Positions 24,509-35,036 are shown, counted from the stretch's first letter. The stretch: 64,000 bases of DNA from Pseudomonas khavaziana (GCF_019145205.1 NZ_JAHSTT010000007.1:297217-361216); one strand, 5' to 3'. Notes: generated from the letters alone by a model not told the origin. Numbers and translations: made by a program.

Positions 24509-25783
24509 ATGGGCACGCACGTTATCAAGATGCCGGACATCGGCGAAGGCATCGCGGAAGTTGAATTGTCGCAATGGCATGTGAAGGTCGGCGACCTGGT
24601 GGTTGAAGACCAGGTGCTGGCGGATGTAATGACCGACAAGGCGATGGTGGATATTCCCTCGCCGGTCCACGGCAAGGTGATTTCCCTCGGCGGCGAGCCG
24701 GGTGAAGTCATGGCGGTGGGCAGTATTTTGATCAGCATTGAAGTGGAAGGCGCAGGCAATACCAAGGATGTGCCGGCGGCGGCCGAACCGGTAAAGACCG
24801 CGCCTGTGGCCGAAGCCAAACCGGCACCGGCACCGGCACCGGCATCGGTAGAAAACAAATCCGCGCCTGCCGTGAAAGCGCCGCAAGCACCCGTGGCCCG
24901 TGAAGCCAGTGAACGCCCCTTGGCCTCCCCCGCCGTGCGCAAGCACGCGCTGGATGCCGGGATTCAACTGCGCCTGGTCCAGGGCACGGGCCCGGCGGGC
25001 CGAATCCTCCACGAAGACCTGGAGGCGTACCTGCAGCAGGGGCCGGCCGCCGGTGCGAGTGCAGTTAACCCTTATACCGAGCGCAATGACGAACACCAGA
25101 TCCCGGTGATCGGCATGCGTCGCAAGATCGCCCAGCGCATGCAGGACGCCACCCGCCGCGCCGCGCATTTCAGCTATGTGGAAGAAATCGACGTCACCGC
25201 CCTCGACGAGTTGCGCGTGCATCTCAATGAGAAGCACGGTGCCACACGCGGCAAGCTGACCCTGCTGCCGTTCATCGTGCGCGCCATGGTGGTGGCGCTG
25301 CGCGAGTTCCCGCAGATCAACGCCCGCTATGACGACGAAGCCCAGGTCATCACCCGCCTCGGCGCGGTGCATGTGGGCGTCGCTACCCAGAGCGACGTGG
25401 GCCTGATGGTGCCAGTGGTACGGCACGCCGAAGCCCGCAGCCTGTGGGGCACTGCCGAAGAAATCGCCCGTTTGGCCAACGCTGCACGCACGGGCAAGGC
25501 CAGCCGTGATGAGCTGTCCGGTTCGACCATCACCCTGACCAGCCTTGGCGCCTTGGGCGGCATCGTCAGCACGCCGGTATTGAACCTGCCGGAAGTGGCC
25601 ATCGTCGGCGTCAACCGTATCGTCGAACGGCCGATGGTCATCAAGGGCCAGATCGTGGTGCGCAAAATGATGAACCTCTCCAGCTCCTTCGATCACCGCG
25701 TGGTCGACGGCATGGACGCGGCGCAATTCATCCAGGCCATCCGCGGCCTGCTCGAACAACCCGCCAGCCTGTTCCTGGAGTAA
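24509..25783 (+). CDS. bkdB: Branched-chain 2-oxoacid dehydrogenase E2 (lipoamide acyltransferase)
   Basis: The 424-aa protein has one lipoyl domain (lysine in DVMTDKAMVDI, about residue 44), an Ala/Pro-rich linker (about 90-135, including a repeated PAPAPAPA stretch), a peripheral-subunit-binding domain (SPAVRKHALDAGIQLRLVQG) and a catalytic domain ending with SSSFDHRVVDGMDAAQF, which holds the active-site His and Asp. It forms the core of the complex and transfers the acyl group to CoA. Confidence 0.96.
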   Translation: MGTHVIKMPDIGEGIAEVELSQWHVKVGDLVVEDQVLADVMTDKAMVDIPSPVHGKVISLGGEPGEVMAVGSILISIEVEGAGNTKDVPAAAEPVKTAPVAEAKPAPAPAPASVENKSAPAVKAPQAPVAREASERPLASPAVRKHALDAGIQLRLVQGTGPAGRILHEDLEAYLQQGPAAGASAVNPYTERNDEHQIPVIGMRRKIAQRMQDATRRAAHFSYVEEIDVTALDELRVHLNEKHGATRGKLTLLPFIVRAMVVALREFPQINARYDDEAQVITRLGAVHVGVATQSDVGLMVPVVRHAEARSLWGTAEEIARLANAARTGKASRDELSGSTITLTSLGALGGIVSTPVLNLPEVAIVGVNRIVERPMVIKGQIVVRKMMNLSSSFDHRVVDGMDAAQFIQAIRGLLEQPASLFLE

Positions 25784-25787
25784 AGGC

Positions 25788-27167
<1,380 letters not shown>

Positions 27168-27180
27168 ATGACACAACACT

Positions 27181-27280
27181 TGTAGGAGCGAGCTTGCTCG
27201 CGAAAATCGTCAAGGATAACGCGTGCAACCCGGTTAAACGCGGCGCCCTTATGTTCTTCGCGAGCAAGCTCGCTCCTACA
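27181..27280. repeat. REPIN, family 2
   Basis: Inverted TGTAGGAGCGAGCTTGCTCG halves with the shared GATAACGCGT loop segment, between lpdV and ilvE. Confidence 0.92.
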
Positions 27281-27362
27281 GGGGATGCGAACAGCCCTGC
27301 GAATGCAGTATTGTTGCTCCCATCCAGAAAAAAAACCGACTTGACCAGAGATAGAGGGTGTC

Positions 27363-28382
27363 ATGGGTAACGAAAGCATCAATTGGGACAAGCTGGGTTT
27401 TGACTACATCAAGACCGACAAGCGGTTTCTCCAGGTCTGGAAAAACGGCGAATGGCAGGAAGGCACCCTGACCGACGACAACGTGCTGCACATCAGCGAA
27501 GGTTCCACCGCCCTGCATTATGGCCAGCAGTGCTTCGAGGGCTTGAAGGCCTATCGGTGCAAGGACGGTTCGATCAACCTGTTCCGCCCGGACCAGAACG
27601 CTGCGCGCATGCAGCGCAGCTGCGGCCGCCTGCTGATGCCGCAAGTACCGACCGAAGCCTTCATCGACGCCTGCAAGCAAGTGGTCAAGGCCAACGAGCG
27701 CTTCATCCCGCCGTACGGCAGCGGCGGTGCGCTGTACCTGCGTCCGTTCGTGATCGGCACCGGTGACAACATCGGCGTGCGCACTGCACCGGAGTTCATC
27801 TTCTCGGTGTTCTGCATCCCGGTCGGTGCCTACTTCAAGGGCGGCCTGGTGCCGCACAACTTCCAGATCTCCGGTTACGACCGCGCCGCGCCGCAAGGCA
27901 CCGGTGCCGCCAAGGTCGGTGGAAACTACGCCGCCAGCCTGATGCCGGGTTCGGAAGCGAAGAAATTCGGCTTTGCCGACGCGATCTACCTGGACCCGAT
28001 GACCCACTCGAAAATCGAAGAAGTCGGCTCGGCCAACTTCTTCGGGATCACCCACGACAACCAGTTCATCACGCCGAAGTCGCCTTCGGTATTGCCGGGC
28101 ATCACCCGCCTGTCGCTGATCGAACTGGCCCAGACCCGCCTGGGCCTGGAAGTAGTTGAGGGCGAAGTGTTCATCGACAAGCTGGACCAATTCAAGGAAG
28201 CCGGCGCCTGCGGTACCGCGGCGGTGATCTCGCCGATCGGCGGCATCCAGTACAACGGCAAGCTGCACGTGTTCCACAGCGAGACCGAAGTCGGCCCGAT
28301 CACCCAGAAGCTCTACAAAGAGCTCACCGGTGTGCAGACCGGTGACGTGGAAGCGCCAGCGGGTTGGATCGTCAAGGTATAA
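27363..28382 (+). CDS. ilvE: Branched-chain amino acid aminotransferase
   Basis: The 339-aa PLP enzyme is of fold type IV, with the GTGAAKVGGNYAAS segment carrying the PLP lysine (about 180-193), and SKIEEVGSANFFGI followed by LPGITRLSLIELA, which contact the cofactor phosphate. GAGGG lies before the ATG. It interconverts Val/Leu/Ile and their 2-oxoacids, so it feeds the adjacent BCKDH complex in catabolism or makes the amino acids in biosynthesis. It has its own leader gap with a REPIN, so separate transcription from bkd is likely. Confidence 0.93.
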   Translation: MGNESINWDKLGFDYIKTDKRFLQVWKNGEWQEGTLTDDNVLHISEGSTALHYGQQCFEGLKAYRCKDGSINLFRPDQNAARMQRSCGRLLMPQVPTEAFIDACKQVVKANERFIPPYGSGGALYLRPFVIGTGDNIGVRTAPEFIFSVFCIPVGAYFKGGLVPHNFQISGYDRAAPQGTGAAKVGGNYAASLMPGSEAKKFGFADAIYLDPMTHSKIEEVGSANFFGITHDNQFITPKSPSVLPGITRLSLIELAQTRLGLEVVEGEVFIDKLDQFKEAGACGTAAVISPIGGIQYNGKLHVFHSETEVGPITQKLYKELTGVQTGDVEAPAGWIVKV

Positions 28383-28403
28383 GCCAGCGACACCGCAATA
28401 CCC

Positions 28404-28494
28404 TGTGGGAGGGGGCTTGCTCCCGATGGCGGCAGGTCAGTCAACATCTTCATCGACTGACACTCCACTATCGGGAGCAAGCCCCCTCCCACAT
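28404..28494. repeat. REPIN, family 1
   Basis: Paired TGTGGGAGGGGGCTTGCTCC halves with a GTCAGTC...GACTGAC loop, between the convergent ilvE and the GNAT gene. Confidence 0.92.
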
Positions 28495-28510
28495 TGGATC
28501 TCCAGTATTT

Positions 28511-29401
28511 TCAGGATTGAGGGATATTCCCGACAATCTTTTTGCCCATACTGACCCTCGGTTCCACGCCATACCCCAGCGCCTCATAGAACCCCACCAC
28601 TACGTCATTGCCTCCGGTGATCTGCAGGTTGATCTTCATGCAGCCCAGCGCCGTCAACGCCTGCTCGGCATGGCGCACCAGCGACGATCCCAAACCATGG
28701 CGCCGATAGTCGGCATGCACAGCCACGGAGTACAGCCAGCCACGGTGACCGTCATAGCCGGCGAGTATCGTGCCGATCACGGCTTTCTTGTCGGTGGCGA
28801 CGAAGAACAACCCATCGTTGACCGCCAGTTTCTTGTCAATCGCCAGGCTCGGCAGGTTATGCGCGGTGTCATAGCCAAACGCCTCGTGCCATAACTCGAT
28901 CACTTGGGTGCGGTGCTGACGGTCTCGATAAGGGCCGATGGGATGTCGTGACAGCAGCGCCTTTTCCATCACCAGCGTGCGCTCGTTGCCATGGTAGACA
29001 TCGCGCACGGTATGAAAACCCAGCCTGGTATAGAAGGGCTCCGCAGTCAGTGAGGACGGCACGCTGAGTATCGTCACGCCCGCCTCCCGGGCACGCAGTT
29101 CGATCTCGATCATCAACAACCGGCCAATGCCCTGCCCTTGCAACGCAGGGTTGACGAACACCGAACGTACTACGTTGGCGTCAAGGGCGGCGGTGGCGAC
29201 GATCACCTGGTCCTGGGTGGCCACCAGCACGACACGGCGCTTGAGCAGGTCCAGCACGGCGTCGGGAGTGAAACTGCTGGCGACTCGCGCAATCACATCC
29301 GCCGGATAATCCCGCGCATTACTGCTGTGCAAGGCGGCCAGGATGACCTGGCTGATGCCCTTGGCATCGGCTGGCTGGGCGAGGCGAACGGCGGTAGACA
29401 T
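28511..29401 (-). CDS. Tandem GNAT acetyltransferase (two domains fused)
   Basis: The 296-aa protein starts at ATG 29401-29399 with a perfect AGGAGG six bases upstream. Two GNAT domains are visible. The first (about 1-150) has the acetyl-CoA loop VNPALQGQGIGRLLM and AEPFYTRLGF. The second (about 155-290) has VHADYRRHGLGSSLV and FYEALGYG, with the GYDGHRGWLYS block of YpeA-type acetyltransferases. The substrate is unknown. The two halves are in one uninterrupted frame with no stop or shift between them. It is convergent with ilvE. Confidence 0.82.
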   Translation of the reverse strand: MSTAVRLAQPADAKGISQVILAALHSSNARDYPADVIARVASSFTPDAVLDLLKRRVVLVATQDQVIVATAALDANVVRSVFVNPALQGQGIGRLLMIEIELRAREAGVTILSVPSSLTAEPFYTRLGFHTVRDVYHGNERTLVMEKALLSRHPIGPYRDRQHRTQVIELWHEAFGYDTAHNLPSLAIDKKLAVNDGLFFVATDKKAVIGTILAGYDGHRGWLYSVAVHADYRRHGLGSSLVRHAEQALTALGCMKINLQITGGNDVVVGFYEALGYGVEPRVSMGKKIVGNIPQS

Positions 29402-29445
29402 AATTCCTCCTGGCGGACACAACGATAACTATCACCACAATACCA

Positions 29446-29475
29446 ATGTGTGAGATGGCTTGCCTGCTCCCACAG
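29446..29475. repeat. Degenerate solo REP
   Basis: TGTGTGAGATGGCTTGCCTG followed by CTCCCACAGG resembles a decayed REP of a GCTGGCTTGCCTGC-type family, with no inverted partner nearby. It sits upstream of ctlX. Confidence 0.45.
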
Positions 29476-29496
29476 GTTGATCGCATTTCAATCCGG

Positions 29497-29511
29497 CAGC
29501 CGATTCGGCTG
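29497..29511. promoter_or_regulatory. Palindromic operator candidate before ctlX
   Basis: CAGCCGATTCGGCTG is a perfect palindrome around a central T and has the form CAGC-N7-GCTG. A second, weaker CAGC-N7-GCTG site is centred 30 bp further on (29527-29541). A nearly identical sequence occurs at 31686-31700 before the transporter genes of the same cluster. The Lrp-type regulator at 35037 is the candidate binding protein (inference). Confidence 0.6.
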
Positions 29512-29624
29512 TGCCGCCGCCGGTTTCAGCTTTCCCGGCTGAGCAGCACCGCTGTTTCAGCCGGGATCCTTCCTCGACAGCGCACAAAATAGCGCTACAA
29601 GATCCCCCATGGACCCGTGCCCCC

Positions 29625-30551
29625 ATGCAAACCACCAACACCGTCCTGATGATCCGCCCGGCGCGCTTTGCCTTCAACCCGGACACCGCGATCAACAACC
29701 GTTTCCAACGCCCGCCGCTGGACCCGCTCAGTGCACAGCACAAAGCGCTGGAAGAGTTCGACGGTTATGTCGACACCCTGCGCAATCACGGGGTGGAAGT
29801 GCTGGTGGTGCAGGACACCCCGGCGCCTCACACCCCGGACTCGATCTTCCCCAACAACTGGTGGAGCAGCCACGCCGACGGCAGCCTGGTGCTCTACCCC
29901 ATGGAGGGCCAGAACCGCCGATTGGAGCGCAACAAGGGCGTGCTGCAAGTCTTGGAGCAACGCTTTGCGATCAATACCACCATCGACCTCAGCCACTTGG
30001 AACAACAGAACATCTTCCTGGAAGGCACCGGCAGCATGGTGCTCGACCGCCAGCACCGCATCAGCTACGCCTGCCATTCGGGGCGCACCCACTACGCGGC
30101 GCTGCGCCAGTTTGCCGAACGCCTCGACTACCAGCTCTGCGTATTCCATGCCCTCGACCGCCACCACGCACCGATCTATCACAGCAACGTGATGATGAGC
30201 GTCGGTCGCGACCTCGCGGTGGTGTGCCTGCAAGCCCTGCCCGATGAAAGCGAGCGCCTGACGTTGGAGCGCTCCCTGCGCGACACCGGCAAAGACATCC
30301 TCGCCCTCGACTTCGACCAGTTGGAAGCCTTTGCCGGCAACATGCTCGAAGTCCACGACCGTGACGGCCAGCCACTGCTGGTGATGTCCGCCAGCGCCTG
30401 GGGCGCGCTGCAACCTGCCCAGCGCCAGCACGTGGAGCGCCACACGCGGCCGGTGGTGGTGAATATCGACAACATCGAACGCATCGGCGGCGGCAGTGCC
30501 CGCTGCATGCTGGCAGAAGTGCATCTGCCAGCCCGTCCCTCATTTCAATAA
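29625..30551 (+). CDS. ctlX: CtlX-like citrulline hydrolase (amidinotransferase fold)
   Basis: The 308-aa protein belongs to the arginine deiminase/amidinotransferase superfamily, CtlX group. Catalytic candidates are D72 in PDSIFPNNWW, E133 in FLEGTGSMV, H176 in IYHSNVMM and C294 in GGGSARCMLAEVH. The ATG at 29625 is chosen because the conserved N-terminus (MQTTNTVLMIRPARFAFNPD) begins there; its ribosome-binding site is weak. CtlX-type enzymes cut citrulline to ornithine, CO2 and ammonia. An ornithine cyclodeaminase gene follows after 11 bases, which fits that product. A deiminase or dimethylargininase activity cannot be excluded from sequence. Confidence 0.82.
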   Translation: MQTTNTVLMIRPARFAFNPDTAINNRFQRPPLDPLSAQHKALEEFDGYVDTLRNHGVEVLVVQDTPAPHTPDSIFPNNWWSSHADGSLVLYPMEGQNRRLERNKGVLQVLEQRFAINTTIDLSHLEQQNIFLEGTGSMVLDRQHRISYACHSGRTHYAALRQFAERLDYQLCVFHALDRHHAPIYHSNVMMSVGRDLAVVCLQALPDESERLTLERSLRDTGKDILALDFDQLEAFAGNMLEVHDRDGQPLLVMSASAWGALQPAQRQHVERHTRPVVVNIDNIERIGGGSARCMLAEVHLPARPSFQ

Positions 30552-30562
30552 GGAGTCTTGCC

Positions 30563-31609
30563 ATGACCCGTTACATCGACGTCAACGACCTCAGCTACCT
30601 GGTTTCGCAGAAAGGCCTGCAAACCTGCATCACCGAGATGGCCGACTACATTCGCGCCGACTACCTGCGCTGGCAGGATTTCGAAAAGTGCGCGCGCCTG
30701 GCCAACCATTCACCGGATGGCGTGATCGAGCTGATGCCGGTGTCCGACGCTTCGCTATATGCCTTCAAATACGTCAACGGCCACCCGAAAAACACCCTGG
30801 CGGGCATGCTCACGGTGATGGCTTTCGGCGCTCTGGGCGATGTGGACACCGGCAAACCGGTGCTGCTGGCGGAAATGACCCTGACCACTGCGATCCGCAC
30901 CGCCGCCACCTCGGCCCTGGTCGCCCGCTACCTGGCCCGCGCCGACAGTCGCAGCATGGCGCTGATCGGCAACGGCTGCCAGAGCGAGTTCCAGGCCCTG
31001 GCTTTCCACGCCATGCTCGGCATTACTGAAATCCGCCTGTTCGATATCGACCCCAAGGCCACCGCCAAGCTCGCCGCCAACCTCAAGGCGTTTCCGGCGA
31101 TCAAGGTGATCCTGGCCGGCAGCGTCGCCGAAGCGGTCAAAGGCGCGGATATCGTCACTACCGTCACCGCCGACAAGGCCTACGCCACCATTCTGACGAA
31201 CGAGATGATCGAGCCCGGCATGCACCTCAACGCCGTGGGCGGCGACTGCCCAGGCAAAACCGAGCTGGACCGGAGCATCGTTGAGCGCGCCCGCGTGATT
31301 GTCGAGTACGAACCACAAAGCCGTATCGAAGGCGAGATCCAGCACATGCCGCAAGACTCGCCAGTCACCGAGCTGTGGCAGGTGATCAACGGCCAGAAAC
31401 CCGGCCGCGAGAATGAGCGCCAAGTCACCCTGTTCGACTCGGTGGGTTTTGCCATCGAAGACTATTCGGCATTGCGCTATGTGCTGGACGTGGCCAACGC
31501 CCTTGATATAGGCAGCGAACTGGAACTGGTACCCGACCTGGCCGACCCGAAAGACCTGTTTGCCCGCCTGGCCCAGCAGCCGGTCGCACAGCACAAAAAG
31601 CGCGCCTGA
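30563..31609 (+). CDS. ocd: Ornithine cyclodeaminase
   Basis: The 348-aa mu-crystallin/OCD-family protein has the Rossmann segment SMALIGNGCQSEFQALAFH (about 130-148), the substrate-side VNGHPKNTLAGMLTVMAFG, and the AVGGDCPGKTELD loop with the catalytic aspartate typical of true ornithine cyclodeaminases. AGGAG precedes the ATG. It converts L-ornithine to L-proline plus ammonia. Together with CtlX it gives citrulline to ornithine to proline. Confidence 0.9.
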   Translation: MTRYIDVNDLSYLVSQKGLQTCITEMADYIRADYLRWQDFEKCARLANHSPDGVIELMPVSDASLYAFKYVNGHPKNTLAGMLTVMAFGALGDVDTGKPVLLAEMTLTTAIRTAATSALVARYLARADSRSMALIGNGCQSEFQALAFHAMLGITEIRLFDIDPKATAKLAANLKAFPAIKVILAGSVAEAVKGADIVTTVTADKAYATILTNEMIEPGMHLNAVGGDCPGKTELDRSIVERARVIVEYEPQSRIEGEIQHMPQDSPVTELWQVINGQKPGRENERQVTLFDSVGFAIEDYSALRYVLDVANALDIGSELELVPDLADPKDLFARLAQQPVAQHKKRA

Positions 31610-31664
31610 GACCGCTCTGGCCTGCCGCTTTGCGCCCAGGGCAGGCCAGATTTGCAGAGGCAAA

Positions 31665-31730
31665 AAGCCGATTCAGCGGGTGCCGCAGCCGATTCCGCTG
31701 CATTGCAGGTTTTAACAGCGCAATTTGCGC
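31665..31730. promoter_or_regulatory. Operator-like repeats before the citrulline-cluster transporter
   Basis: CAGCCGATTCCGCTG at 31686-31700 matches the palindrome at 29497-29511 at 14 of 15 positions. A weaker copy, AAGCCGATTCAGCGG, sits 21 bp upstream (31665-31679), on the same DNA face. A separate 13-bp palindrome, GCGCAATTTGCGC, is at 31718-31730. The 226-bp gap between ocd and the binding-protein gene is therefore likely a second promoter of the cluster. Lrp-type proteins commonly bind such phased sites. Confidence 0.55.
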
Positions 31731-31835
31731 TTTGCACACCGGGTAAACGACACAAAAAACGCACCATCATGAAGCATTCTCTGCTCCCAGTTATTCACTG
31801 CCCTGACATCAATTACAAAATAAAGGGACCTCCAC

Positions 31836-32615
31836 ATGACTCCACTGCGATCACTCTTCGCTGCCTTGCTGTTGCCACTGTGCGCCACCGCCGCCCACGC
31901 CCAGGATTGGAAAGAAATCCGCTTCGGCGTGTTCCCCGAATACCCACCCTTCGAATCCGTAGCCGCCGACGGTAGCCTGCAAGGCTTCGATATCGAGTTG
32001 GGCAACGCCATCTGCGCCAAGCTTGAAGTCAAGTGCACCTGGGTGCACAACGAATTCGACGGCATGATCCCGGCCCTGCGGGCGCGCAAGTTCGACGCGA
32101 TCATGTCGTCCATGGCGGTGACCCCGGCCCGGGAAAAAGTCATCGATTTCACCGATCGGCTGTTCCTCAGCCCGACCTCGGTGATCACTCGCAAAGGCGC
32201 GGACTTCGGCGACACGCCCGAATCGCTCAAAGGCAAGCAAGTCGGCGTATTGCAAGGCTCGCTGCAGGAAGCCTATGCGCGGGCGCACCTGGCCAAGCTT
32301 GGCGCGCAGATCAAAGCGTACCAATCCCAGGAGCAGAACTATGCCGACCTGCAGAACGGTCGCCTCGACGCTACCTTGACCGACAAGCTCGAAGCCCAGC
32401 TCAACTTTCTGTCCAAGCCCGAAGGCGCCGACTTCAAGACCGGCCCGGCCTTCAAGGACCCGACCCTGCCCCTGGACATCGCCATGGGCCTGCGCAAGAA
32501 CGACCAGGCATTGCGTGAGCTGATCAACAAGGGCATCGCCGCCGTCCAGGCCGATGGCACCTACGCGCAGATCCAGAAGAAATACTTCGGCGATCAAGAT
32601 ATCTACAACGAGTAA
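31836..32615 (+). CDS. Polar amino acid ABC transporter, periplasmic binding protein
   Basis: The 259-aa protein has a signal peptide (1-22, cleavage before QDWKEIRFG) and the family-3 solute-binding fold: FPEYPPFESVAADGSLQGFDIEL (ligand pocket), SSMAVTPAREKVIDFTD (alpha-carboxylate arginine) and KQVGVLQGS. It resembles Lys/Arg/Orn (LAO/HisJ) receptors. Given its neighbours the ligand is probably citrulline, arginine or ornithine. Confidence 0.9.
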   Translation: MTPLRSLFAALLLPLCATAAHAQDWKEIRFGVFPEYPPFESVAADGSLQGFDIELGNAICAKLEVKCTWVHNEFDGMIPALRARKFDAIMSSMAVTPAREKVIDFTDRLFLSPTSVITRKGADFGDTPESLKGKQVGVLQGSLQEAYARAHLAKLGAQIKAYQSQEQNYADLQNGRLDATLTDKLEAQLNFLSKPEGADFKTGPAFKDPTLPLDIAMGLRKNDQALRELINKGIAAVQADGTYAQIQKKYFGDQDIYNE

Positions 32616-32645
32616 CCAAGCCATCGCCTGCCCTGTGGAAGAAGC

Positions 32646-32740
32646 TTGTGTGGGAGGGGGCTTGCTCCCGATAGCAGTGTGTCAGTCACTGAAAATATTG
32701 ACTGAGCTACAGCTATCAGGAGCAAGCCCCCTCCCACACA
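32646..32740. repeat. REPIN, family 1 (one arm slightly decayed)
   Basis: Paired GTGTGGGAGGGGGCTTGCTC halves; the right one reads ATCAGG instead of ATCGGG. It lies inside the transporter operon, between binding protein and first permease, where such hairpins can lower downstream transcript or stabilise the upstream part. Confidence 0.9.
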
Positions 32741-32786
32741 GGTCGGTTCCCGCAGAGATTGTGTGTGCCTTTTAGAGATCTTGCCC

Positions 32787-33488
32787 ATGAACGAACTCTT
32801 CAACCTGCAAGGCTACGGCCCGATGCTGGCACAGGGTGCCTGGATGACGCTCAAGCTGGCCTTCCTGGCCCTGGCCCTAAGCCTCACCCTGGGCCTGATC
32901 GCCGCCGGCGCCAAGCTTTCCAGCGCCAGATGGCTGCGCGTACCGGCCACGTTGTACACCACGCTGATCCGCAGCGTGCCGGACCTGGTACTGATCCTGC
33001 TGATCTTCTACAGCCTGCAACTGTGGCTCAATGACCTGACCGAAGTGTTCGGCTGGGAATATTTCGAAATTGACCCCTTTACCGCCGGGGTGATCACCCT
33101 GGGATTTATCTACGGCGCGTATTTCACCGAGAACTTCCGCGGCGCGATCCTCAGTGTGCCGGCAGGCCAATTGGAAGCCGCTGCCGCCTATGGCCTGAGC
33201 CGCTGGCAGCGCTTTCACCTGGTGCTGTTCCCGCAACTGATGCGCTTTGCCCTGCCAGGCCTTGGCAATAACTGGCTGGTGCTGCTCAAGTCCACGGCGC
33301 TGGTATCGATCATCGGCCTGTCGGACCTGGTCAAGGCCGCGCAGAACGCCGGCAAGTCCACCAGCGAGCCGCTTTACTTCCTGATCCTCGCGGGGCTGGT
33401 GTACCTGGTGATTACCACCCTCTCCAACCGCATCTTCAAGCGCCTGGAACGGCGCTATAACCTGGGCATCAAGGGGATGGCGCCATGA
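32787..33488 (+). CDS. Polar amino acid ABC transporter permease, HisQ/ArtQ type
   Basis: The 233-aa protein starts at ATG 32787 (MNELFNLQGYGPMLAQG); the frame reaches eight codons further upstream without a start signal. Five hydrophobic segments and the EAAAAYGLSRWQRFHLVLFP coupling loop (EAA motif, about 130-150) identify it as an inner-membrane permease of the HisQM family. Its end overlaps the next permease by four bases. Confidence 0.92.
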   Translation: MNELFNLQGYGPMLAQGAWMTLKLAFLALALSLTLGLIAAGAKLSSARWLRVPATLYTTLIRSVPDLVLILLIFYSLQLWLNDLTEVFGWEYFEIDPFTAGVITLGFIYGAYFTENFRGAILSVPAGQLEAAAAYGLSRWQRFHLVLFPQLMRFALPGLGNNWLVLLKSTALVSIIGLSDLVKAAQNAGKSTSEPLYFLILAGLVYLVITTLSNRIFKRLERRYNLGIKGMAP

Positions 33489-34198
33489 TCGAACTGTTCC
33501 AGCAATACGGCATGGCCTACCTGTTCAGCGATGGCGCGGGGTTGTCCGGTGTGGCCATGACCTTGTGGCTGTTCATTATCTCGGTGGTGCTGGGCTTTGG
33601 CCTGTCGATCCCCCTGGCGTTGGCACGCGTCTCAGAGCATTTCTGGCTGCGCTGGCCGGTGGAGCTCTACACCTACCTGTTCCGTGGCACGCCGCTGTAT
33701 ATCCAATTGCTGATTTGCTACACCGGGCTGTACAGCCTGGAAGTGGTGCAGGACAACGCCCTGCTCAACCAGTTTTTCCGCAATGCGCTGAACTGCACGC
33801 TGTTGGCGTTTGTGCTCAACACCTGCGCCTACACCGTGGAAATCTTCGCCGGGGCAATCCGCAACATTCCCCATGGCGAGATCGAGGCGGCGCGCGCCTA
33901 TGGCCTGCACGGCTGGCGGCTGAACCTCTATGTGGTGGTACCCGCCGCCTTGCGTCGAGCGCTGCCGGCCTACAGCAATGAAATGATCCTGATGCTGCAC
34001 GCCACCTCGCTGGCGTTCACCGCCACGGTTGCCGACATCCTCAAGGTCGCCCGCGACGCAAATGCCGAGACATTCCTGACCTTCCAGGCCTTCGGCATCG
34101 CCGCCCTGCTCTACATGCTGCTGTCCTTTGCACTGGTGGGCCTGTTTCGACTGGCCGAACGTCGCTGGATGCGTTTTCTTGTTCCTACCCGAGGCTAA
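33485..34198 (+). CDS. Polar amino acid ABC transporter permease, HisM/ArtM type
   Basis: The 237-aa protein has five hydrophobic segments, the FRGTPLYIQLLICYTGLYSL motif of this permease group and an EAA loop (EIEAARAYGLHGWRLNLYVV). The ATG overlaps the previous stop (ATGA), so the two permease chains are coupled and would pair as a heterodimer. Confidence 0.92.
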   Translation: MIELFQQYGMAYLFSDGAGLSGVAMTLWLFIISVVLGFGLSIPLALARVSEHFWLRWPVELYTYLFRGTPLYIQLLICYTGLYSLEVVQDNALLNQFFRNALNCTLLAFVLNTCAYTVEIFAGAIRNIPHGEIEAARAYGLHGWRLNLYVVVPAALRRALPAYSNEMILMLHATSLAFTATVADILKVARDANAETFLTFQAFGIAALLYMLLSFALVGLFRLAERRWMRFLVPTRG

Positions 34199-34201
34199 CC
34201 C

Positions 34202-35032
34202 ATGAATCAGTCCGCGCAGGCCCTGGCCGCTTATCCGGTGGATGTACCCGTGACCAACGCTGCAACTGCCGCGATCAAGCTGCAAGTCGAAGGCATCCAT
34301 AAACGCTACGGCGAACATGAAGTGCTCAAGGGCGTATCCCTCAATGCGCGCCAGGGCGATGTGATCAGCCTGATCGGCGCCAGCGGCTCGGGCAAGAGCA
34401 CCATGCTGCGTTGCATCAACTTTCTCGAACAGCCGGACGCCGGGGTGATCACCCTGGATGGCATCAGCATCCAGATGCAGCCAGGCCGCGCCGGCAGCCG
34501 CGCGCCGCATCAGGCGCAACTGCAAAACCTGCGCACGCGCCTGGCCATGGTGTTCCAGCACTTCAACCTGTGGAGCCACATGACCGTGCTGGAAAACATC
34601 ACCATGGCCCCGCGCCGGGTGCTGGACGTGAGCGCCGCCGAGGCGGAAAAACGCGCACGCCTGTACCTGGACAAGGTTGGCCTGCCAAGCCGCGTGGCGG
34701 ACCAATACCCGGCGTTCCTGTCCGGTGGCCAGCAGCAGCGCGTGGCGATTGCCCGGGCGTTGGCAATGGAGCCGGAGATTATCCTGTTCGATGAGCCGAC
34801 CTCTGCCCTCGACCCAGAACTTGTAGGAGAAGTCCTCAAAGTCATACAGACGTTGGCCGAGGAAGGTCGTACCATGCTGATGGTCACCCACGAAATGGGC
34901 TTTGCCCGCCAGGTGTCCAGCCAAGTGCTGTTCTTGCATCAGGGCCGGGTCGAGGAACACGGCGGCGCCGAGATCCTCGACCATCCCAACAGCGAACGCT
35001 TGCAGCAATTTCTTTCCAACCGTTTGAAGTGA
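34202..35032 (+). CDS. Polar amino acid ABC transporter ATP-binding protein
   Basis: The 276-aa protein has Walker A GASGSGKST (about 60-68), Q-loop MVFQHFNLWSHMTV, signature LSGGQQQRVAIARAL, Walker B ILFDEPTSALD and switch MVTHEMGFAR. The 25-residue N-terminal extension before the ABC core (MNQSAQALAAYPVDVPVTNA) is unusual but in frame with a good start three bases after the permease stop. Confidence 0.94.
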   Translation: MNQSAQALAAYPVDVPVTNAATAAIKLQVEGIHKRYGEHEVLKGVSLNARQGDVISLIGASGSGKSTMLRCINFLEQPDAGVITLDGISIQMQPGRAGSRAPHQAQLQNLRTRLAMVFQHFNLWSHMTVLENITMAPRRVLDVSAAEAEKRARLYLDKVGLPSRVADQYPAFLSGGQQQRVAIARALAMEPEIILFDEPTSALDPELVGEVLKVIQTLAEEGRTMLMVTHEMGFARQVSSQVLFLHQGRVEEHGGAEILDHPNSERLQQFLSNRLK

Positions 35033-35036
35033 ACCC

